A model generated the notes under the pieces. That model worked only from the letters and a program-made list of their open reading frames with translations, was not told where the DNA came from and made no database searches. Made by a program: the position numbers and the translations under genes. Shown piece by piece: positions 19,121-28,038 of a stretch of 64,000 nucleotides of DNA (its first letter is position 1; every line of letters begins with the position of its first letter). This DNA is from Clostridiales bacterium 1_7_47FAA (GTDB lineage Bacteria; Bacillota; Clostridia; Lachnospirales; Lachnospiraceae), in NCBI GenBank assembly GCA_000155435.1, contig DS990261.1, positions 1,139,366 to 1,203,365 of the forward strand, written 5' to 3'.

Positions 19121-21133
19121 ATGGCAAAGAAAGGCAGTTTATCAATTACAAGCGAGAACATTTTCCCGGTAATCAAGAAATGGCTGTATTCTGACCATGA
19201 TATTTTTTACAGGGAACTTATCAGCAATGGTTCTGATGCGATTACCAAGCTTAAGAAGCTGGAGCTGATGGGGGAATATGAGAGACCCGAGGATGTGGAG
19301 TACAAGATCCAGGTAAGTGTTAACCCGACGGACAAGACCATTAAGATTACGGATAACGGTCTGGGCATGACTGAGGATGAGATTGACAAGTATATTAACC
19401 AGATTGCGTTTTCCGGTGTCCAGGACTTCATGGAGAAGTATAAGGACAAGGCAAATGAGGACCAGATCATCGGCCATTTTGGTCTGGGCTTCTATTCCGC
19501 GTTCATGGTTTCAGACAAGGTGTCCATTGACTCCCTTTCCTACGCAAAGGATGCAAAGCCCGTGCACTGGGAATCAGAGGGCGGCATTGAGTACGAGATG
19601 GGCGAAGGGGACAAGGCTGAGGTGGGTACCACCATCACCCTTTACCTCAATGAGGACAGCACCGAGTTCTGTAATGAATACAGGGCAAGGGAAGTGATTG
19701 AAAAGTACTGTGCGTTCATGCCGGTGAATATCTTCCTGGACAATGAGACAGCAGAACCTCAGTATGAGACCATTGAGAAGGATGAGCTTAAGGACAAGGA
19801 TACGGTTGTGGAGACCGTGATTGAGCCGGCAAAGACCGAGGAGAAGGAGAATGAGGACGGCACCAAGGAAACCGTTGAGATAGAGCCTTCCAGGGAAAAA
19901 TATAAGATCTTAAAGCGCCCGGTGGCGTTAAATGATACAAATCCGCTGTGGAACAAGCATCCCAATGAGTGCAGCGAGGACGATTATAAGGATTTCTACC
20001 GCAAGGTATTCAGGGATTACAAGGAACCGCTGTTCTGGATTCACCTGAACATGGATTATCCGTTCAACTTAAAGGGAATCCTGTATTTCCCCAAGATTAA
20101 CATGGAATATGACAGCCTGGAGGGAACCATCAAGCTTTACAACAGCCAGGTATTCATTGCGGACAATATAAAGGAAGTGATTCCTGAGTTCCTGATGCTG
20201 TTAAAGGGCGTCATCGACTGTCCGGACCTGCCCCTTAACGTATCCAGAAGCGCGCTGCAGAACGATGGTTTTGTAAAGAAGATTTCTGATTACATCACCA
20301 AGAAGGTGGCTGACAAGCTTTCCGGCATGTGCAAGACGGACCGCGAGAACTATGAGAAGTACTGGGATGATATCGCGCCATTCATCAAGTTCGGTTATAT
20401 CAAGGATGAAAAGTTCTCTGAGAAAATGGGGGATTATATCCTTTATAAGAATCTGGAGGGCAAATACCTTACCCTTCAGGACTGCCTGGATGAGAACAAG
20501 GAAAAGCATGAGAATACGGTGTTCTATGTGACCAATGAAAAGGAACAGAGCCAGTATATCAACATGTTTAAGGAGGAAGGCATTGACGCTGTCATCATGC
20601 CTGCTGCCATTGACAATCCTTTCATCAGCCATGTGGAACAGAAGAAGGAAGGGCTTAAGTTCCTGCGCATTGATACGGACCTGAACGCTGCGTTCAAGGA
20701 AGAGGTCAAGGAGGATGACGAAGAATTCAAGAAGACTTCCGATGAACTGACGGAACTGTTTAAGAAAGCCCTTGGCAATGACAAGCTGGACATCAAGGTA
20801 GAAAAGATGAAGAACGCAGGCGTGGCTTCCATGATTACCGTGTCCGAGGAAACCCGCCGTATGCAGGATATGATGAAGATGTACAGCATGGGAGGCATGG
20901 ACATGGGCATGTTCGGCGGCACGGGAGAGACACTGGTGCTCAACGCCAACCATCCCCTGGTACAGTATGTGCTGAACAACAAGGAAGGCGAAAACACAGG
21001 TAAGATCTGCGAGCAGCTTTATGACCTGGCAAGTCTGGGCCACGGGCCGCTGGCGCCGGAGCGTATGACTAAATTCGTGAACCGCAGCAATGAAATCATG
21101 CTGATCATGGCTGGGGAGAAGAAAGAATCATGA
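19121..21133 (+). CDS. htpG: Chaperone HtpG (Hsp90)
   Basis: ATP-dependent Hsp90 chaperone of the cytoplasm, 670 residues. The N-terminal GHKL ATPase domain shows ELISNGSDAITKLKKLE, DNGLGMTEDE and GHFGLGFYSAFMVSDKV. An acidic linker (around residues 215-260), the middle domain with LPLNVSRSALQ and the C-terminal dimerisation domain follow. A Met/Gly-rich patch (MYSMGGMDMGMFGG) lies near residue 590. The gene is monocistronic, between its CIRCE-controlled promoter and a strong terminator. HrcA control of htpG differs from B. subtilis, where htpG is not a CIRCE gene. Identity is certain. Confidence 0.97.
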   Translation: MAKKGSLSITSENIFPVIKKWLYSDHDIFYRELISNGSDAITKLKKLELMGEYERPEDVEYKIQVSVNPTDKTIKITDNGLGMTEDEIDKYINQIAFSGVQDFMEKYKDKANEDQIIGHFGLGFYSAFMVSDKVSIDSLSYAKDAKPVHWESEGGIEYEMGEGDKAEVGTTITLYLNEDSTEFCNEYRAREVIEKYCAFMPVNIFLDNETAEPQYETIEKDELKDKDTVVETVIEPAKTEEKENEDGTKETVEIEPSREKYKILKRPVALNDTNPLWNKHPNECSEDDYKDFYRKVFRDYKEPLFWIHLNMDYPFNLKGILYFPKINMEYDSLEGTIKLYNSQVFIADNIKEVIPEFLMLLKGVIDCPDLPLNVSRSALQNDGFVKKISDYITKKVADKLSGMCKTDRENYEKYWDDIAPFIKFGYIKDEKFSEKMGDYILYKNLEGKYLTLQDCLDENKEKHENTVFYVTNEKEQSQYINMFKEEGIDAVIMPAAIDNPFISHVEQKKEGLKFLRIDTDLNAAFKEEVKEDDEEFKKTSDELTELFKKALGNDKLDIKVEKMKNAGVASMITVSEETRRMQDMMKMYSMGGMDMGMFGGTGETLVLNANHPLVQYVLNNKEGENTGKICEQLYDLASLGHGPLAPERMTKFVNRSNEIMLIMAGEKKES

Positions 21134-21188
21134 TTATGGGATTTCGGCTGAACCGGTAATCTTAGCAAATGTAATATAGATGACATAA

Positions 21189-21243
21189 CAGGAATGCCTG
21201 TAGGTCCGGACCGCTGTCCGGAACCTCAGGCATTCCTGTTTTA
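21189..21243. terminator. Bidirectional terminator between htpG and a sigma-54 activator
   Basis: A 12-bp stem (21189-21200 with 21227-21238) holds a second inner stem (GGTCCGGAC / GTCCGGA) and is followed by TTTT. It serves two convergent genes. Confidence 0.85.
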
Positions 21244-21266
21244 TGGTGAGGAGGATCTGGCCTGCA

Positions 21267-22229
21267 TCATATATCCTTTAGCCTATGGTTCAGGGCTGCC
21301 CGGTCCATGCCAAGGATCCGCGCAGCCTCATCCATATCCTGCGTATGACGCAGGACCTCCGTGATATACGTTTTTTCAAACTCGGCAACCGCCTGTTTTA
21401 AGGACTTGAACTCCGGTTCCTGGGATATCCGGGGGGCCGGGCTGTGGGAAAAACGGTAGTTCTCTTTCAGAAGGGGACCTGTTATCTCGGACGCATCCTC
21501 CAGTACGTAAAGCTTTTCCATGAAATTCTGTATCTCCCGGATATTGCCCAGCCACTCCTGATCCATCAGGAAGTCCATGGCTTCCGGTGAAAATGTTTTC
21601 TGGCAGCCATAAATCTGTCCGAACCGCAGGGAAAGGTATTCTATCAGGGCGCGTATGTCCTGCCTGCGTCTGGATAAGGGAGGGATATCAAAGGACACCA
21701 CGTTGAGGCGGTAATATAAATCCAGCCGGAAGTCCCCGGCCTTTATCATCTTGGGAAGGCTGCGGTTGGTGGCGGCAATGATGCGGATGTTGACGGATGT
21801 GTCCTCAGTGGAACCGATGCTCCTCATGCTGTGCTCCTGGACCACCTGAAGAAGTTTTGTCTGTAAATCCAGGTCCAGCTCGCCGATTTCATCCAGGAAC
21901 AAGGTTCCTCCTGCTGCCTGGGCAACCAGCCCCTGGCGGCCGGAACCGCTGCTTCCGGTAAACGCGCCTGACTCGTAGCCGAAGAACTCGGATTCAAACA
22001 GTTCAGACGGGATGGCGCTGCAGTTAATGTGGATGAAGGGCGCCCCGGCCCTGGGGCTGTGGCGGTGGATGAACTTTGCAAGGCAGTCCTTCCCGGTGCC
22101 GGAAGCGCCTGTAATCAGTATGTTGGCGTCAGTGGGGGCGATGCTCAGCGCATCGGAATACAGCTTTACCATGCTGCTGTCCCTGGCCACAATCCCCTCA
22201 TTTAAAAGAATGTCACTAAAATGTTCCAT
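21267..22229 (-). CDS. Sigma-54-dependent activator without sensor domain
   Basis: A 320-residue bacterial enhancer-binding protein that would remodel sigma-54 RNA polymerase using ATP. The AAA+ core has Walker A GASGTGKD, the sigma-54-contact loop ESGAFTG, Walker B GGTLFLDEIGELD and an arginine-finger region. A Fis-type helix-turn-helix ends the protein (AARILGMDRAALNHRLKDI). Only about 20 residues precede the AAA+ domain, so there is no PAS, GAF or receiver input. It is either constitutive or controlled by another protein, possibly the PAS-bearing paralog next to it. A partial copy of the 166-bp repeat lies just upstream of its start. Confidence 0.9.
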   Translation of the reverse strand: MEHFSDILLNEGIVARDSSMVKLYSDALSIAPTDANILITGASGTGKDCLAKFIHRHSPRAGAPFIHINCSAIPSELFESEFFGYESGAFTGSSGSGRQGLVAQAAGGTLFLDEIGELDLDLQTKLLQVVQEHSMRSIGSTEDTSVNIRIIAATNRSLPKMIKAGDFRLDLYYRLNVVSFDIPPLSRRRQDIRALIEYLSLRFGQIYGCQKTFSPEAMDFLMDQEWLGNIREIQNFMEKLYVLEDASEITGPLLKENYRFSHSPAPRISQEPEFKSLKQAVAEFEKTYITEVLRHTQDMDEAARILGMDRAALNHRLKDI

Positions 22230-22249
22230 ATCGGTATCTTACCTCGGCT

Positions 22250-22302
22250 GTTGCCCCCTGGGATGTGCAGATGGCGGAAATGAATTTTCAAACACGTCCT
22301 GG
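22250..22302. mobile_element. Partial end of the 166-bp repeat family, copy B
   Basis: The last 35-40 bases (GCAGATGGCGG, then ATTTTCAAACACG and TCCTGG) match the right end of the copy at 4993-5158. Further upstream the similarity fades. It lies between the two activator genes. Confidence 0.6.
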
Positions 22303-22346
22303 CGCCATCGTGTCAGTGCAGGGCATTTCCATGTTTTATGTGTGTT

Positions 22347-23756
22347 TTAAATGCCGTATTTCTTGCGCTTTTTGGAAAGTGTGGAAATATCCACCCCCAT
22401 GGCTTCCGCTGCCGCGGTGGTGGTCTTGTGGCGTTTCAGGGCTTCACAGATCAGACGTTTTTCCAAAAGGACGGTGGCATCCTTCAGGTTCAGGTCCGGG
22501 GAATCCAGGTCTGAAATCATTCCAAGAATGCTTTCCCCTCCCGGTACCGTAAGGGAGGATGGAAGCTCTGCAGGGGTAATCACGTCATTGGTGCCGATTA
22601 CCACCAGGCTTTCGATTATGTGCATCAGTTCCCGGATATTGCCCGGCCAGTCATGGCGCATAAGGACATCCATGGCGGAAGCGCCCATGGTTTTGTGGGT
22701 GGAGTATTTTTTGTTGAAGCGGTTCAGGAATGCATTTACTAAAAGGGGGATTTCCACTGTCCGCTCACGCAGCGGCGGAATCTCCACTGTCACAACGTTC
22801 AGCCTGTAATATAAATCCAGACGGAATTGTCCGTCCTTAACCATCTGTTCCAGATTGCGGTTGGTGGCGGCGATGATGCGGATATCCAAAGGCACGGTCC
22901 TGGCCGACCCGATACGCCGTACGCTCCGCTCCTGGACCACCTGTAAGAGCTTTGCCTGTATGTCAAGGCCAAGCTCACCGATTTCATCTAAGAACAGGGT
23001 GCCGCCGTCGGCCAGTTCAATAAGGCCGGTCTTACCGGTCTTGGATGCACCTGTAAATGCTCCGGCCTCGTATCCGAACAGCTCGCTTTCAAACAGGCTT
23101 TTTGGAATGGCCCCAAGGTTAACATGGATGAAATTCCTGTTTTTACGGTTGCTGATGGAGTGGATGAATTTGGCATACACATCCTTGCCCACCCCGGACT
23201 CGCCCAGGATCATCACCGAGGTGGTGACTGAGGCAAGCCTGGTGGCTATTTTATAAATCTGCTTCATCCGTATATCTGAGACAATGATATCCTTGGATAA
23301 AAGGGAGGAGGTCAGCAGTTCATTCAACTGGGATTCCAGGGCCAGGTTCCTGGCATTTAACTGGTTTAGCTCGGACTGCATGCGGATGGATTCGCTGCAG
23401 TTGGTGACAGAGTAAATCAGGTACCTGATAACACCGCCGCTGTCCCGCACAGGGGTCAGGGTCGTGGCAATGAAGTCCTCATTGGGATAGGTTACGATGT
23501 CGGTAAGCTCCTCGCCTGTTTCCAGCACCTGGTCCGCCATTACGGGACCGGACAAAGTGACCAGGTTCCTGCGGGATATGATCCGTATATCCTGGCCGAT
23601 AAAATCTTTTACGTTAAAGCCCGCCATGGCGCTGTAGTAATCATTGCCCCATAATATCATACCCTTTGCGTCCGCAATGATGATTCCCAGCTTGCAATGG
23701 TCTAAAAGGCAGTACAATGTCTGAATATCAAGTTCTTTTGTTTCACTGTTCTCCAC
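22347..23756 (-). CDS. PAS-domain sigma-54-dependent activator
   Basis: Enhancer-binding protein of 469 residues. An N-terminal PAS sensor (about residues 15-120, GIIIADAKGMILWGNDYYSAM) precedes a short coiled linker. The AAA+ domain follows with Walker A GESGVGKD, the sigma-54 loop EAGAFTG, Walker B GGTLFLDEIGELG, and a Fis-type helix-turn-helix at the end. The GTG at 23756 is preferred because ggag lies 7 bases ahead; a frame from 23783 exists without a ribosome site. It is divergent from the acyl-CoA operon and is its most likely activator, sensing a small molecule through PAS. Confidence 0.9.
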   Translation of the reverse strand: MENSETKELDIQTLYCLLDHCKLGIIIADAKGMILWGNDYYSAMAGFNVKDFIGQDIRIISRRNLVTLSGPVMADQVLETGEELTDIVTYPNEDFIATTLTPVRDSGGVIRYLIYSVTNCSESIRMQSELNQLNARNLALESQLNELLTSSLLSKDIIVSDIRMKQIYKIATRLASVTTSVMILGESGVGKDVYAKFIHSISNRKNRNFIHVNLGAIPKSLFESELFGYEAGAFTGASKTGKTGLIELADGGTLFLDEIGELGLDIQAKLLQVVQERSVRRIGSARTVPLDIRIIAATNRNLEQMVKDGQFRLDLYYRLNVVTVEIPPLRERTVEIPLLVNAFLNRFNKKYSTHKTMGASAMDVLMRHDWPGNIRELMHIIESLVVIGTNDVITPAELPSSLTVPGGESILGMISDLDSPDLNLKDATVLLEKRLICEALKRHKTTTAAAEAMGVDISTLSKKRKKYGI

Positions 23757-24275
23757 GGTCAATCTCCATTCTCTTATCATCACTGATGGTAACCCGATTA
23801 AGCAATGCCCTGTTCAGCGGCCAGCTCCTGTTATTAAGAATAGAACATCATTAATTTTTTGTCAAACACTGTTTGGATGATTATTCCTGACAACGATAAA
23901 AACAAGAATGATATTTGTGCAATGTGTCGGTGCCTGATCTTGAAAAAAATCATAATCCATGTTAAAAACATAGCAGGAATTTTGAAAAAAATCAACATCT
24001 TAGTTGATTTATTTTTTCCGACAATAGTTTTAATTCAAGCAAAAAAATAAATAATATTTTTTTTGTTTTTTATTATCACTGTATTTACAAGGTATTTTCT
24101 ACATTTCTTTTGTCTGTTCCCTCTTTTTATCAGGGCAAAAAAGCCGATATCCAAAAAAACAGGAAAGAAAATTGCTATATATCAGGGCAGAGGGTAAAAA
24201 AATAACACCAGAGTCATTTCAACCATGGATTGTTAATTTTTTTACAAATCAAAGACTTATTTTAAGGAGGGGCTT
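23757..24275. promoter_or_regulatory. AT-rich control region of the acyl-CoA operon
   Basis: About 520 bases without a gene, far more AT-rich than the surroundings. It holds the inverted repeats CAAAC/GTTTG (about 23863-23875) and ATCAAC/GTTGAT (23991-24008), which are candidate enhancer sites. The latter is about 150 bp ahead of a putative sigma-54 promoter, the usual distance. The repeated word ATCAGGGCA is also visible twice. Roles are inferred. Confidence 0.5.
24161..24176 (+). promoter_or_regulatory. Candidate sigma-54 (-24/-12) promoter
   Basis: AGGAAAGAAAATTGCT has the invariant GG, ten bases, GC and a full TTGCT -12 element. The -24 half matches TGGCAC only in part. It lies 100 bases before the acyl-CoA dehydrogenase start, and two activator genes are adjacent, which supports it. 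Confidence 0.5.
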
Positions 24276-25427
24276 ATGAACAAATATTTTTTAACTGAGG
24301 ACCAGCTGATGATTCAGGAACTGGCAAAAAAGTTTGCTGACGAGGTAGTGGCGGCAACGGTAACGGAACTGGACGAGAAGCATGAATTCCCCATGGCAGA
24401 GGTGAAACAGTGCGCGGAGATGGGCTTTTTAGGGGTCTGTGTGCCGGAAGAGTACGGCGGCGCAGGACTGGACCATTTAAGTGACGTCCTGGTCATGGAA
24501 CAGCTTGCGCGCCATTCCTCTTCCCTGGCCTCCATCATCGATGCCCATGCATCCCTTGGAAGCATGCCTATCCTCATGGCGGGTTCTGAAGAGCAGAAAC
24601 AGAAATATCTGGCTCCGGCAGCAACCGGGGAGACACTGTGCGCCTTTGCACTGACCGAACCGCAGTCAGGTTCTGATGCGGCCCAGATCCGTACGACCGC
24701 TGTCCTGGACGGGGATGAGTGGGTAATCAACGGCTCCAAGGCATTCATCACCAACAGTACATATGCATCCACATTCCTGGTGGCTGCAAAAACAGATCTG
24801 GAGGCAAAGGGTAGCCGCGGTATTTCCATTTTCATTGTTCCTGCAGGCCTTCCGGGATTTGAGGTGGGCAAGCCTGAGGAGAAGATGAGTAACCGCAGTT
24901 CCTATTCCTGTCCATTGTCCTTTACCGATGTGCGCATCCCGAAGGAGAACCTGGTAGGTGAGCTGAACCGCGGGTTCCCAATCTTCATGAAGTGTGTGGA
25001 TGACGGCCGTGTGGCAATCTCCGCAGTGGCGGTGGGCATGGCACAGGGAGTCCTGGAGCGCGCGGCCAAATATTCCAAGGAGCGTGTGACCTTTGGCCAT
25101 CCCATCTGTGAGAACCAGGCCATTGCGTTCAAGCTGGCCGAGATGGCAACTGAGATTGAGGTGGCAAGGGCCATGCTGTACAACACGGCACGCATGAGCG
25201 ACAACGGGGTTCCCTTCAGCAAGGAAGCAACCATGTGTAAGATGTTCTGCTCCGAGATGTGCGTAAGGGTATGTGATATGGGCCTTCAGATCATGGGCGG
25301 CTATGGCCTGTGCAATGAGTATGAGGTGGAGCGTTTCTACCGGGATGCAAAGCTTCTGACCATTGGGGAAGGGACGTCTGAAATCTGCCGCATGGTGGTC
25401 GGAAGGCATGTGCTGAAAGAATACTAA
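24276..25427 (+). CDS. Short-chain acyl-CoA dehydrogenase
   Basis: FAD enzyme that oxidises acyl-CoA to 2-enoyl-CoA, or runs in reverse, exchanging electrons with EtfAB. 383 residues, standard length. FAD and substrate motifs ALTEPQSGSDA (about 126-136) and AFITNSTYA are present, and the C-terminal RDAKLLTIGEGTSEICR carries the catalytic Glu365. First gene of a long operon, with ribosome site aaggagg. EtfB and EtfA lie nine and ten genes downstream. Sequence alone does not settle the acyl chain or whether the complex bifurcates electrons. Confidence 0.92.
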   Translation: MNKYFLTEDQLMIQELAKKFADEVVAATVTELDEKHEFPMAEVKQCAEMGFLGVCVPEEYGGAGLDHLSDVLVMEQLARHSSSLASIIDAHASLGSMPILMAGSEEQKQKYLAPAATGETLCAFALTEPQSGSDAAQIRTTAVLDGDEWVINGSKAFITNSTYASTFLVAAKTDLEAKGSRGISIFIVPAGLPGFEVGKPEEKMSNRSSYSCPLSFTDVRIPKENLVGELNRGFPIFMKCVDDGRVAISAVAVGMAQGVLERAAKYSKERVTFGHPICENQAIAFKLAEMATEIEVARAMLYNTARMSDNGVPFSKEATMCKMFCSEMCVRVCDMGLQIMGGYGLCNEYEVERFYRDAKLLTIGEGTSEICRMVVGRHVLKEY

Positions 25428-25471
25428 AAATCAATAACCGGACAGGATCCGGGATACAGGAGGGGTTTTAG

Positions 25472-25939
25472 ATGAAACGTTCATTTTTGTACCTGAGTGA
25501 GTTCCATGTGGGTGATACGTTCACCACGCTGTCAAGAACCGTCACGGAGACGGATGTGGTGCTGTTTGCAGGGATAACGGGGGATAACAACCCAATCCAC
25601 ACGGACAGGACTTATGCGGAAAGCCTGCCGTTTAAGAGCAGGATTGCCCATGGCCTTCTGGGCGCAGGCATTGCCACCGGCCTGTGGGGCCGTATGGGCC
25701 TGGTGGACGGTTCCGCCATTGCGGCGCTGAGCACGGAGTGGAAGTTCGTAGGCGCCATCAAGATAGGGGATACCATCCACTGTGAGGTGGAGGTGCTGGA
25801 AGCCAAGCAATCCAAATCCAAGCCGGACAGGGGCGTGCTGAATATCCAGTATACCATCCTGAACCAGGACAATCAGGTCTGCCAGGTGGGAAGCATGGCA
25901 ACCATGCTGTACTGGGCGCCGCCAAAAGAAAAGGAATGA
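25472..25939 (+). CDS. MaoC-like enoyl-CoA hydratase/dehydratase
   Basis: 155-residue hot-dog-fold protein of the MaoC / (R)-specific enoyl-CoA hydratase family. The hydratase motif FAGITGDNNPIHTDRTYAES supplies the catalytic Asp and His (about residues 36-44). It would interconvert (R)-3-hydroxyacyl-CoA and 2-enoyl-CoA, linking the dehydrogenase before it to the SDR behind it. The ATG at 25472 follows caggagggg; the gap to the SDR gene is 13 bases. It is short, single-domain, and complete. Confidence 0.88.
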   Translation: MKRSFLYLSEFHVGDTFTTLSRTVTETDVVLFAGITGDNNPIHTDRTYAESLPFKSRIAHGLLGAGIATGLWGRMGLVDGSAIAALSTEWKFVGAIKIGDTIHCEVEVLEAKQSKSKPDRGVLNIQYTILNQDNQVCQVGSMATMLYWAPPKEKE

Positions 25940-25952
25940 GGAGGAATTACAT

Positions 25953-26705
25953 ATGGAAATCAGAAGATATGATGATAAAATCGCGGTTGTAACAGGCGCT
26001 GCCAATGGAATCGGGCTTAGCATGGTAAAGCGGCTGGTGGAAGAGGGGGCCAGGGTGGCTGCCCTGGATATTGATACCGAAACAATGGAAAAGGAATATG
26101 CGGGACAGGAGGAAGACATTTTTAAGGTTTACTGTGACGTATCGGAAAAAAAGAGCGTGGACGAGGCCATCGCAAAGGTGTTAGGGCACTATGGAAGGAT
26201 TGATGTGCTGTTCAGCAATGCGGGAATCATCGGGCGCCAGAGCCTTCTGGATACAACCGAGGAGACATGGCGCAAGGTAATTGATATCAACTTAAACGGC
26301 ATGTTCTTCGTGAACCAGGCAGTGCTGCGCTCCATGGTGGAAAAAGGAATAAAAGGAGCAGTGGTCAATACCAGCTCCATTGCCTCCGCAACCGTATCCA
26401 CCAACACAGGCGCCTACAGCGCCAGCAAGGGAGGTGTTACCCAGTTTACCAAATGGGCTGCCCTTGAGATGGCGCCTCACGGAATCCGCGTCAATGCAAT
26501 CGGGCCGGGAACCAGCGTTACCAGGATAACCGAGGGCACGCGTTTTAACCCGGAGAGGAATGAGAAATTCCTGCGCAATATACCTATGGGCCGGTATGGG
26601 GAGCCTGAGGAGGCAGCGGCGGCAGCCCTGTATCTGGGCAGCGAGGATGCCAGCTACATCACTGGCGTCACATTGCTGGAGGACGGCGGGTTCTCACTAT
26701 TCTAG
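25953..26705 (+). CDS. SDR-family oxidoreductase (3-hydroxyacyl/hydroxy acid type)
   Basis: 250-residue short-chain dehydrogenase with a complete active site: cofactor motif TGAANGIG (14-21), NAG near residue 90, Ser141/Ser142, Tyr155 and Lys159 in YSASK. Acidic residues at the end of the second strand (ALDID, 37-41) favour NAD(H). In this operon it could oxidise a 3-hydroxyacyl-CoA or a free hydroxy acid, or reduce a 3-oxo group. It resembles 3-oxoacyl-reductase and 3-hydroxybutyrate dehydrogenase types alike, so the substrate is left open. Ribosome site gaggagg. Confidence 0.88.
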   Translation: MEIRRYDDKIAVVTGAANGIGLSMVKRLVEEGARVAALDIDTETMEKEYAGQEEDIFKVYCDVSEKKSVDEAIAKVLGHYGRIDVLFSNAGIIGRQSLLDTTEETWRKVIDINLNGMFFVNQAVLRSMVEKGIKGAVVNTSSIASATVSTNTGAYSASKGGVTQFTKWAALEMAPHGIRVNAIGPGTSVTRITEGTRFNPERNEKFLRNIPMGRYGEPEEAAAAALYLGSEDASYITGVTLLEDGGFSLF

Positions 26706-26719
26706 GGAAAGGTTGAGAT

Positions 26720-28024
26720 ATGGATATGAGTTGGAAAGAAAAATATGCAGATAAGATTTATACGGCGGCAGAAGCGGTCTCCCATGTTAAATCAGGGGAA
26801 AAGATTATCTTTGGGGACTGGGTCAGCGAGCCGCCCGCATTGGTGGAAGCGCTGGTAAACCGGGCGGATGAACTTAAGGGAGTGGAAATCATACACGGAA
26901 TGAGCCCGGGACCCAATGCTTATGTGGCTCCGGAATACGAGGGTATTTTCCATCACACGTCCCTGTTCATCGGACCTAAGACCAGGAAAGCCTATGCGGA
27001 GAAACGGATTGATTACATCGGCGGCACTACCTTCAGCCGCTGGCCGGACCTGTTCGCAAAGAACCCGGACTTAAATCCACACTGGGCGTTCATCCAGGTT
27101 TCAGAACCGGATGAGGAGGGGATGTGCAGCTTTGGCAATGCGTGCTGCTTCTCAGAACCTGCCGCCAGGACAGCGGACCGCATCATTGCGCAGATTAATC
27201 CCAAGATGCCTACGCTGGGGGGCAAGAAGATTTCCCTGGATAAGATTGATTATATTGTACCGGCTGAATCCGGTCTTTATACCATAGGAAGGGCGGAGAT
27301 AGACGCCAAGACCCAGACCATTGCCGATTATGTGGCGGAACTGGTGGAGGACGGGGCTACCATCCAGCTGGGGATCGGGGCATTGCCGGATGCCATTGCA
27401 AGGAATCTGATGGGCAAGAAGGATTTGGGCGTACACTCTGAGACGCTGACCGAAGCCATGATGGAACTGGTGCAGGCCGGGGTCATCAACAACAGTAAAA
27501 AGACCCTGAACCCGGGCATATGCATAGGCGCCCAGGCAGCCGGTTCCGAGAAGTTCTATGAGTTCATTGACCACCATCCGCTGTTTGCCGTATATCCGGT
27601 GGATTACGTCAACGACCCATATGTGGTGGGGCAGAACTATAAGCAGACCTCCATCAACTCCTGCATGGAGGTGGACCTGAAAGGACAGGTGAATTCCGAG
27701 ACCGTGGGCGGACGCCAGTACAGCGGCATCGGCGGACAGCTGGACCACGTGCGGGGCGCCCAGCTGTCAGAGGGCGGCAAGTCCATCCTGGCCCTTAACT
27801 CCACGGCCAGGCAGGACACTATTTCCAAAATCGTGCCATATTTTGCGCCGGGGAACGTAACCACCATATCCAGGTATGATGTCCACTACATCGTGACGGA
27901 ATATGGCGTTGCGGACCTTAAGTACAAAACAGAGCGCCAGAGGGCCCTTGCCCTTATATCCATCGCCCATCCCAAGTTCCGCGACGAGCTTAAGTTTAAG
28001 GCAGCGGAAATGGGAATTCTGTAA
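26720..28024 (+). CDS. Acetyl-CoA hydrolase/CoA-transferase family protein
   Basis: 434-residue class I-type CoA-transferase, closest in pattern to 4-hydroxybutyrate and butyryl-CoA:acetate CoA-transferases. The catalytic glutamate lies in VNSETVGG; SGIGGQLDHVRGAQLSEGGKS and IVTEYGVADLK are family hallmarks. GLGIG-type CoA contacts appear as QLGIGALPDA. It would activate the incoming acid with CoA from acetyl-CoA or another thioester, or release the end product as free acid. It starts 14 bases after the SDR stop. Confidence 0.88.
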   Translation: MDMSWKEKYADKIYTAAEAVSHVKSGEKIIFGDWVSEPPALVEALVNRADELKGVEIIHGMSPGPNAYVAPEYEGIFHHTSLFIGPKTRKAYAEKRIDYIGGTTFSRWPDLFAKNPDLNPHWAFIQVSEPDEEGMCSFGNACCFSEPAARTADRIIAQINPKMPTLGGKKISLDKIDYIVPAESGLYTIGRAEIDAKTQTIADYVAELVEDGATIQLGIGALPDAIARNLMGKKDLGVHSETLTEAMMELVQAGVINNSKKTLNPGICIGAQAAGSEKFYEFIDHHPLFAVYPVDYVNDPYVVGQNYKQTSINSCMEVDLKGQVNSETVGGRQYSGIGGQLDHVRGAQLSEGGKSILALNSTARQDTISKIVPYFAPGNVTTISRYDVHYIVTEYGVADLKYKTERQRALALISIAHPKFRDELKFKAAEMGIL

Positions 28025-28038
28025 TTAGGAGATGTGCA

